Origin: JBFWQM01 sp050249455
GTDB taxonomy: Bacteria; Pseudomonadota; Alphaproteobacteria; MPNO01; VGEU01
Assembly (NCBI GenBank): GCA_050249455.1
Contig: JBFWQM010000193.1
Span: forward strand, 1-10,888
Reading direction: 5' to 3'
DNA: 10,888 bases
Of this stretch, positions 7,162-10,888 are shown piece by piece. Both the position numbers and the translations under genes were made by a program. Numbering within the stretch: the first letter of the stretch is position 1; each line of letters opens with the position of its first letter. The notes under the pieces are model-generated. The model saw only the letters and a program-made list of their open reading frames with translations, was not told where the DNA came from and did not search any database.

Positions 7162-7177
7162 CCGTCGTTCACGACGG
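7162..7177. other. near-perfect palindrome between tRNA-Glu and the Mo hydroxylase gene
   Basis: CCGTCGT (7162-7168) and ACGACGG (7171-7177) are exact inverted copies separated by TC. As RNA this is a six-pair stem with a TTCA loop, 22 bases past the tRNA CCA; as DNA it is a dyad of operator size 59 bases before the next start codon. It lacks a T-tract. It may end the tRNA precursor or bind a regulator of the downstream gene. The rest of the 97-base gap (7140-7236) shows no clear promoter. Confidence 0.35.
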
Positions 7178-7236
7178 TTGGCATCTGCCCCGCCCCGGCT
7201 AATATCGCCCCTTGAACAGGGGAGCGCGGGCAACGC

Positions 7237-9564
7237 ATGGGACAATATTCGATCGGCCAGCCGGTGAGCCGGCTGGAGGATCCGCGGCTGCTGCGCGGGG
7301 AGGGGCGGTTCCTGCAGGACATGGCGCTGCCGCGCGAGGCGCACGCCGCCATCGTGCGCTCGCCGCACGCCCATGCGCGCGTGGTCGCGGTCGATGCGGC
7401 GGCGGCGCGGGCGATGCCGGGGGTGCTGGCGGTGCTGACCGGGGCGGAGTATGCCGCCGACGGGCTCGGCATCATCCCGTGCGACATGGCGCAGACCCGG
7501 CGCGACGGCTCGCAGATGTACCGGCCGCCGCGGCCGGCGATCGCGCTCGACCGGGTCGCCCATGTCGGCGCGCCGGTGGCGATGGTGGTCGCCGAGACGC
7601 TCGACCGGGCCAAGGACGCGGCCGAGAGGGTCGCCGTGGAATACGAGCCGCTGCCGGCGGTGATCGACACCGCGACGGCGCTGGACGCCGCGACGCCGGT
7701 GATCTGGGCCGACTGCGGCTCCAACGAGGGGCTCTACTGGCGGCGCGGCAACGCCGCCGCGGTGGACCGCGCGTTCGCCGAGGCCGCGCACGTCGTGCGC
7801 CGGCGGCTGGTCATCAACCGCATCACCGCGCTGCCGATGGAGCCGCGCGGCGCCATCGGCGCCTACGACCCGGGCACCGGGCGCTACACGCTCTACGCCG
7901 GCCACCAGCGGCCGTTCCTGTTCCGCCGCAACATCACCCAGCACATCCTGAAGATCCCGGAGAACCAGCTGCGCATCGTCACCGGCGACATCGGCGGCAG
8001 CTTCGGCTTGCGCGGCTCGATCTTTCCCGAGCTCGGGCTGGTGCTGTGGGCGGCGAAGCGGGTCGGCCGGCCGGTCAAGTGGATCTGCGAGCGGACCGAG
8101 GGCTTCCTGTCCGACGACCACGCGCGCGACAACGTCACCGACGCCGCGCTGGCGCTCGACAAGGACGGGCGCTTCCTCGCCTTCCGCACCCGCACCAACG
8201 CGAACCTGGGCGCCTATGTGTCGTTCCGTGGCGCGGGGCCGGCGGTCGGCAATGTCGGCTCGATCGCCGGCGTCTACACCACGCCCGCCATCGACGCGGA
8301 GGTCTCGGGCATCTTCTCCAACACCCACCCGACCGCGCCCTATCGCGGCGCCGGGCGGCCGGAGGCGGCCTACGTCATCGAGCGGATGGTCGACCTCGCC
8401 GCCGCCGAGCTCGGCCTCGACCCGGCCGAGCTGCGCCGGCGCAACACCATCCCGGCGTCGGCGATGCCGTACAAGACGGCGCTGACCTACACCTACGATT
8501 CCGGCGACTTCGGCGCCAACCTGGAGAAGGCGCTGGAGATCGCCGACTACGCGGGCTTCGAGGCGCGGCGGCGCGACGCGGCGTCGCGCGGCCGGCTGCG
8601 CGGCATCGGCATCTCCAACACCATCGAGAACGCGGCCGGCGCCAGCCTGGAGACGGCGGAGCTGCGCTTCGACCCGTCGGGCGGCGTGACGCTGGTGTGC
8701 GGTTCGATACACCACGGCCAGGGCCACGCCACCGTGCAGACGCAGATCCTGTTCGACCGGCTCGGCATCGCGCCCGCCTCGGTCAACGTGATCCAGGGCG
8801 ACACCGATGCCGTGACTTTCGGCACCGGCACCGGCGGCTCGCGCTCGGCGACGCTCTCGGGCAGCGCCACGGTGCGGGTGTGCGAGAAGATCGAGGCCAA
8901 GGCGAAGAAGATCGCCGCCCACCTGCTCGAGGCGGCGGAGGCCGACGTGACGTTCGCCGAGGGCACCTTCACCGTCGCGGGCACCGACCGGTCGGTGACC
9001 CTGAGCGACGTCGCCAAGGCGGCGTTCAACCCGGCGAAGCTGCCGGCCGATGTCGAGCCCGGTCTCTACGACATCGCCACCTACAACGCGCCGGTCGGCA
9101 ACTTCCCCAACGGCTGCCACGTCGTCGAGGTGGAGATCGACCCGGAGACCGGCGCGACGCGGCTGGAGCGCTACACCGTGGTGGACGACTGCGGCACGGT
9201 GCTGAACCCGCTGCTGCTGGAGGGCCAGATCATGGGCGGCATCGCGCAGGGCATGGGCCAGGCGCTGATGGAGGACATCGCGTTCGACCGCGCGACCGGC
9301 CAGCTCCTGTCGGGCTCGTTCATGGACTACGCGATGCCGCGCGCCGACGACTTCTGCGAGGTCGACCTGCACAGCAACCCGGTGCCGACCCCATCCAATC
9401 CGCTCGGCGTCAAAGGGGCGGGGGAGGCGGGCACGGTGGGTGCGCTGTCGGCCGTGTGCAACGCGGTGATCAACGCGCTGTCGCCGCTCGGCGTCTGCCA
9501 CCTCGACATGCCGGCGACCCCGGAGAAGGTATGGCGGGCGATCCGCGACGCGCGCGCGGCCTGA
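7237..9564 (+). CDS. xanthine dehydrogenase/CoxL-family molybdopterin-binding subunit
   Basis: This is the large, molybdenum-cofactor subunit of a cytoplasmic Mo hydroxylase, an enzyme class that inserts oxygen from water into aldehydes, purines or N-heteroaromatics. The 775 residues are near the family length (about 770-800). The N-terminal a/b-hammerhead domain opens with GQPVSRLEDPRLLRGEGRF; pterin and Mo motifs follow: TGDIGGSFG (249-257), PYRGAGRPEAA (Tyr369-Arg374), GSIHHGQGHATVQTQ (Gln495) and KGAGEAG with the catalytic-base Glu730. The active-site loop is of the YRGAGR type and lacks the AYRCSFR signature of true aerobic CO dehydrogenase (form I CoxL), so carbon monoxide is not the expected substrate. 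ATG 7237 follows AGGGGAG (7218-7224) at a long 12-base spacing. No iron-sulfur or FAD subunit gene is adjacent: a tRNA lies upstream and a cupin dioxygenase downstream. Substrate is unknown. Confidence 0.9.
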   Translation: MGQYSIGQPVSRLEDPRLLRGEGRFLQDMALPREAHAAIVRSPHAHARVVAVDAAAARAMPGVLAVLTGAEYAADGLGIIPCDMAQTRRDGSQMYRPPRPAIALDRVAHVGAPVAMVVAETLDRAKDAAERVAVEYEPLPAVIDTATALDAATPVIWADCGSNEGLYWRRGNAAAVDRAFAEAAHVVRRRLVINRITALPMEPRGAIGAYDPGTGRYTLYAGHQRPFLFRRNITQHILKIPENQLRIVTGDIGGSFGLRGSIFPELGLVLWAAKRVGRPVKWICERTEGFLSDDHARDNVTDAALALDKDGRFLAFRTRTNANLGAYVSFRGAGPAVGNVGSIAGVYTTPAIDAEVSGIFSNTHPTAPYRGAGRPEAAYVIERMVDLAAAELGLDPAELRRRNTIPASAMPYKTALTYTYDSGDFGANLEKALEIADYAGFEARRRDAASRGRLRGIGISNTIENAAGASLETAELRFDPSGGVTLVCGSIHHGQGHATVQTQILFDRLGIAPASVNVIQGDTDAVTFGTGTGGSRSATLSGSATVRVCEKIEAKAKKIAAHLLEAAEADVTFAEGTFTVAGTDRSVTLSDVAKAAFNPAKLPADVEPGLYDIATYNAPVGNFPNGCHVVEVEIDPETGATRLERYTVVDDCGTVLNPLLLEGQIMGGIAQGMGQALMEDIAFDRATGQLLSGSFMDYAMPRADDFCEVDLHSNPVPTPSNPLGVKGAGEAGTVGALSAVCNAVINALSPLGVCHLDMPATPEKVWRAIRDARAA

Positions 9565-9604
9565 GTGCTATATTTCAGGCAAAGGACCGAACAGGAGACC
9601 TGTC

Positions 9605-10123
9605 ATGCTGCCGATGCCGATCGAGGACCTGCCTGCCATCTGCCAGCAGCTCGCCGAGAGCGGCAAGCGCGTGCATGTGCTGTGGCAGCGCCCGGAATCG
9701 CTCGCCTTCGTGGCGCGCGGGCGCGAGTACCGCAGCGAGTTCCACGTCAACCCGTCCGATGAGGTCATGTACATGATCAAGGGCGACATGCGGCTGCACT
9801 ACCGCACGCCCGAGGGCAAGGAAGGGGTCGACGTCCTGAAGGAGGGCGAGGTGATCTACACCGCCGGCGGCGTTCCGCATTCGCCGCGCTTCCCGCCCGA
9901 CGCCTTCCTGTTCGTGATCGAGCGCGCGCGCCACGCCGGCGAGACCGACAGCTTCCACTGGTACTGCCCCAACTGCGACAACCACCTGCACGAGGAGAAA
10001 TTCTCGGTCAGCGACTACCGCAGCGACCCGGTGTCGAAAGCCTACGCCAACTTCTTCGATTCCGAGGAGCATCGCACCTGCAAGAAGTGCGGCACGGTGA
10101 TGCCGCGGCCGGAGAAGCTGTAG
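9605..10123 (+). CDS. nbaC: 3-hydroxyanthranilate 3,4-dioxygenase family cupin
   Basis: Family members open the ring of 3-hydroxyanthranilate with O2 and Fe(II), giving 2-amino-3-carboxymuconate semialdehyde, which cyclises to quinolinate (NAD synthesis) or is degraded further. The 172 residues fit the bacterial enzyme. The cupin core supplies Fe ligands His47 (YRSEFH), Glu53 (SDEVMY) and His92 (GVPHSP); Arg43 and Glu106 (VIERAR) match substrate-contacting residues of the Cupriavidus enzyme. The C-terminal rubredoxin-like site is complete, with Cys121, Cys124, Cys159 and Cys162. The usual HSPQR segment reads HSPRF, so the second substrate-binding Arg is shifted by one or lost. ATG 9605 has AGGAG (9593-9597) seven bases upstream. 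It lies 40 bases after the Mo hydroxylase gene and is probably co-transcribed. No kynurenine-pathway genes are in view, so the exact substrate is less certain than the fold; haaO is another name used for this enzyme. Confidence 0.85.
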   Translation: MLPMPIEDLPAICQQLAESGKRVHVLWQRPESLAFVARGREYRSEFHVNPSDEVMYMIKGDMRLHYRTPEGKEGVDVLKEGEVIYTAGGVPHSPRFPPDAFLFVIERARHAGETDSFHWYCPNCDNHLHEEKFSVSDYRSDPVSKAYANFFDSEEHRTCKKCGTVMPRPEKL

Positions 10124-10150
10124 CAAGCCGGTACCGGCGCGGCGGAGGCA

Positions 10151-10261
10151 CCCACCTCACCCGCTCGCTGCGCTCGCACCCTCTCCCCCCTGAAGGGCGG
10201 AGAGGGTTTCCGCCTTCTCCCTCTCCGCCCTCGGGGGCGGAGAGAGTCGGGGTGAGGTGGG
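10151..10261. repeat. nested inverted repeat (three-way junction) in the convergent gap
   Basis: The outer arms CCCACCTCACCC (10151-10162) and GGGTGAGGTGGG (10250-10261) are perfect 12-base inverted copies. Inside lie two further hairpins: ACCCTCTCC (10178-10186) with GGAGAGGGT (10199-10207), and CTCTCCGCCC (10221-10230) with GGGCGGAGAG (10235-10244) around a TCGG loop. A CGCTCG direct repeat fills 10163-10176. The element occupies most of the 159-base gap between convergent genes, so it could act as a two-way transcript end. From memory, sequences of the CCTCACCC...CCCTCTCC...GGGTGAGG kind recur between genes in many alphaproteobacteria, which suggests a dispersed repeat, but only one copy is visible here. 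Confidence 0.75.
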
Positions 10262-10282
10262 GGACCGCCGCGACCCCGTCGT

Positions 10283-10888
10283 TCACACCGTCTCCCACGC
10301 CGCGGCCATCGCCTTGCGCTGGGCCGCGTCGGGGATGGTGCCGTCGGCGGCGTCTAGCCAGTCGGCGGCGTGGTCGGGGTTGCCGGTGGCCGGGATCGCG
10401 ACCGTCAGGTCGGGGTGGCCGAGGATGTATTTCAGGAAGAACGACGCCCAGGTGCGCGCGCCGATCTCGGCGGCGACCGGGGGCAGGGGCCTGCCGTGGG
10501 CGCGGCGGAACAGGGCGGCGGTGTCGAAAGGCTTGTTGGCGATCACCGCGACGCCGCGGTCGCGGCACAGAGGCAGCAGCCGGGTCTCGGCCGCGCGGGT
10601 GCCGATCGAATAGACCGTCTGGACGAAGTCGATCTCGGCCGTCTCGACGATCTCGCACAGCGCGGGGATGGCGCCGGTGGTGTAGTGGGTGATGCCGACG
10701 TAGCGGACCCGGCCGTCCTTCTTCCAGCCGGCCAGCGTGTCGAGGTGGGTGCGCCAGTCGACCAGGTTGTGCACCTGGATCAGGTCGAGCGCGGGCTTGC
10801 GCAGCTTGCGGGCGGAGGACTCCATCTGGGCGATGCCCTCCGCCCGGCCGGTGGTCCACACCTTGGTCGCGACCCACGCCTCGTCGAG
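10283..10888 (-). CDS. aldo/keto reductase, C-terminal part (5' end outside window)
   Basis: Aldo/keto reductases are cytoplasmic NAD(P)H-dependent (a/b)8-barrel enzymes that reduce carbonyl groups. The minus-strand frame is open to the right edge, so the N-terminal third is missing; 201 residues are visible. The family's catalytic Lys appears in VATKVW (codon 10862-10864) and the catalytic His in LDLIQVHN (codon 10769-10771). VRYVGITHY, DFVQTVYSIGTR, VAVIANKPF and a late VAIPATGNPDH segment, typical of the cofactor phosphate-binding end of the barrel, follow in the expected order. The Asp and Tyr of the tetrad would lie outside the window. GTG 10861 is an internal codon and not the start. 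It converges on the cupin gene across the nested repeat. The subfamily and substrate are not determinable from this fragment. Confidence 0.9.
   Translation of the reverse strand, partial: LDEAWVATKVWTTGRAEGIAQMESSARKLRKPALDLIQVHNLVDWRTHLDTLAGWKKDGRVRYVGITHYTTGAIPALCEIVETAEIDFVQTVYSIGTRAAETRLLPLCRDRGVAVIANKPFDTAALFRRAHGRPLPPVAAEIGARTWASFFLKYILGHPDLTVAIPATGNPDHAADWLDAADGTIPDAAQRKAMAAAWETV

Noticed and set aside
7161..7172. 12-base sequence CCCGTCGTTCAC repeated at 10275-10286
   Set aside because: A few 12-base matches are expected by chance in a GC-rich window of this size, and the second copy overlaps the end of a coding sequence.
7064..7236. tRNA-Glu as an integration (att) site of a genomic island
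   Set aside because: No integrase gene and no repeated tRNA 3' end is visible in the window.
7099..9501. 800-codon minus-strand open frame and an 854-codon plus-strand frame (7212-9776) over the Mo hydroxylase gene
   Set aside because: Both are out-of-frame shadows; only the frame starting at 7237 carries the family motifs.
7237..9564. Aerobic carbon monoxide dehydrogenase (form I CoxL)
   Set aside because: The active-site loop is YRGAGR and not AYRCSFR, and coxM and coxS are not adjacent.

Overview
This window is a gene-dense, very GC-rich chromosomal segment. The gene order aminotransferase, homoserine dehydrogenase, class II fructose-1,6-bisphosphatase, RecJ, and the best sequence matches I can recall, point to an alphaproteobacterium. 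Codon third positions are overwhelmingly G or C, which is why large meaningless ORFs appear in the other frames. Nearly all of it is read on the plus strand; only the last gene is on the minus strand. I see no insertion sequence, integrase, phage gene, CRISPR array or toxin-antitoxin pair.

Layout. Positions 1-675 hold the 3' end of a proline-rich OmpA-type envelope protein cut by the window edge. After a short palindrome-rich gap comes a tight metabolic cluster. It contains an AlaC-type class I aminotransferase (751-1971), homoserine dehydrogenase (1968-3266, TTG start overlapping the previous stop) and glpX (3301-4287), and closes with a strong hairpin-plus-T terminator at about 4339-4364. 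RecJ, the single-strand 5'-3' exonuclease (4478-6307), and a small DUF2062 membrane protein (6419-7021) follow. A tRNA-Glu(TTC) gene with encoded CCA lies at 7064-7139.

The part after the tRNA looks more accessory. It has a molybdenum hydroxylase large subunit (7237-9564) without its usual iron-sulfur and FAD partner genes in view. Forty bases downstream is a cupin dioxygenase of the 3-hydroxyanthranilate 3,4-dioxygenase family (9605-10123). A 111-base nested inverted repeat (10151-10261) sits at the convergent end, facing an aldo/keto reductase on the minus strand (10283-10888, cut by the window edge).

Functionally, the first cluster joins amino-acid nitrogen metabolism (alanine or glutamate transamination), the entry to threonine and methionine from aspartate semialdehyde, and gluconeogenic sugar phosphate flow. 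The Mo hydroxylase and cupin pair could act in oxidation of an aromatic or heteroaromatic compound, but that is inference from adjacency. The window is mostly ordinary housekeeping sequence; the orphan Mo hydroxylase/cupin pair and the structured intergenic repeats are the items most worth a second look.
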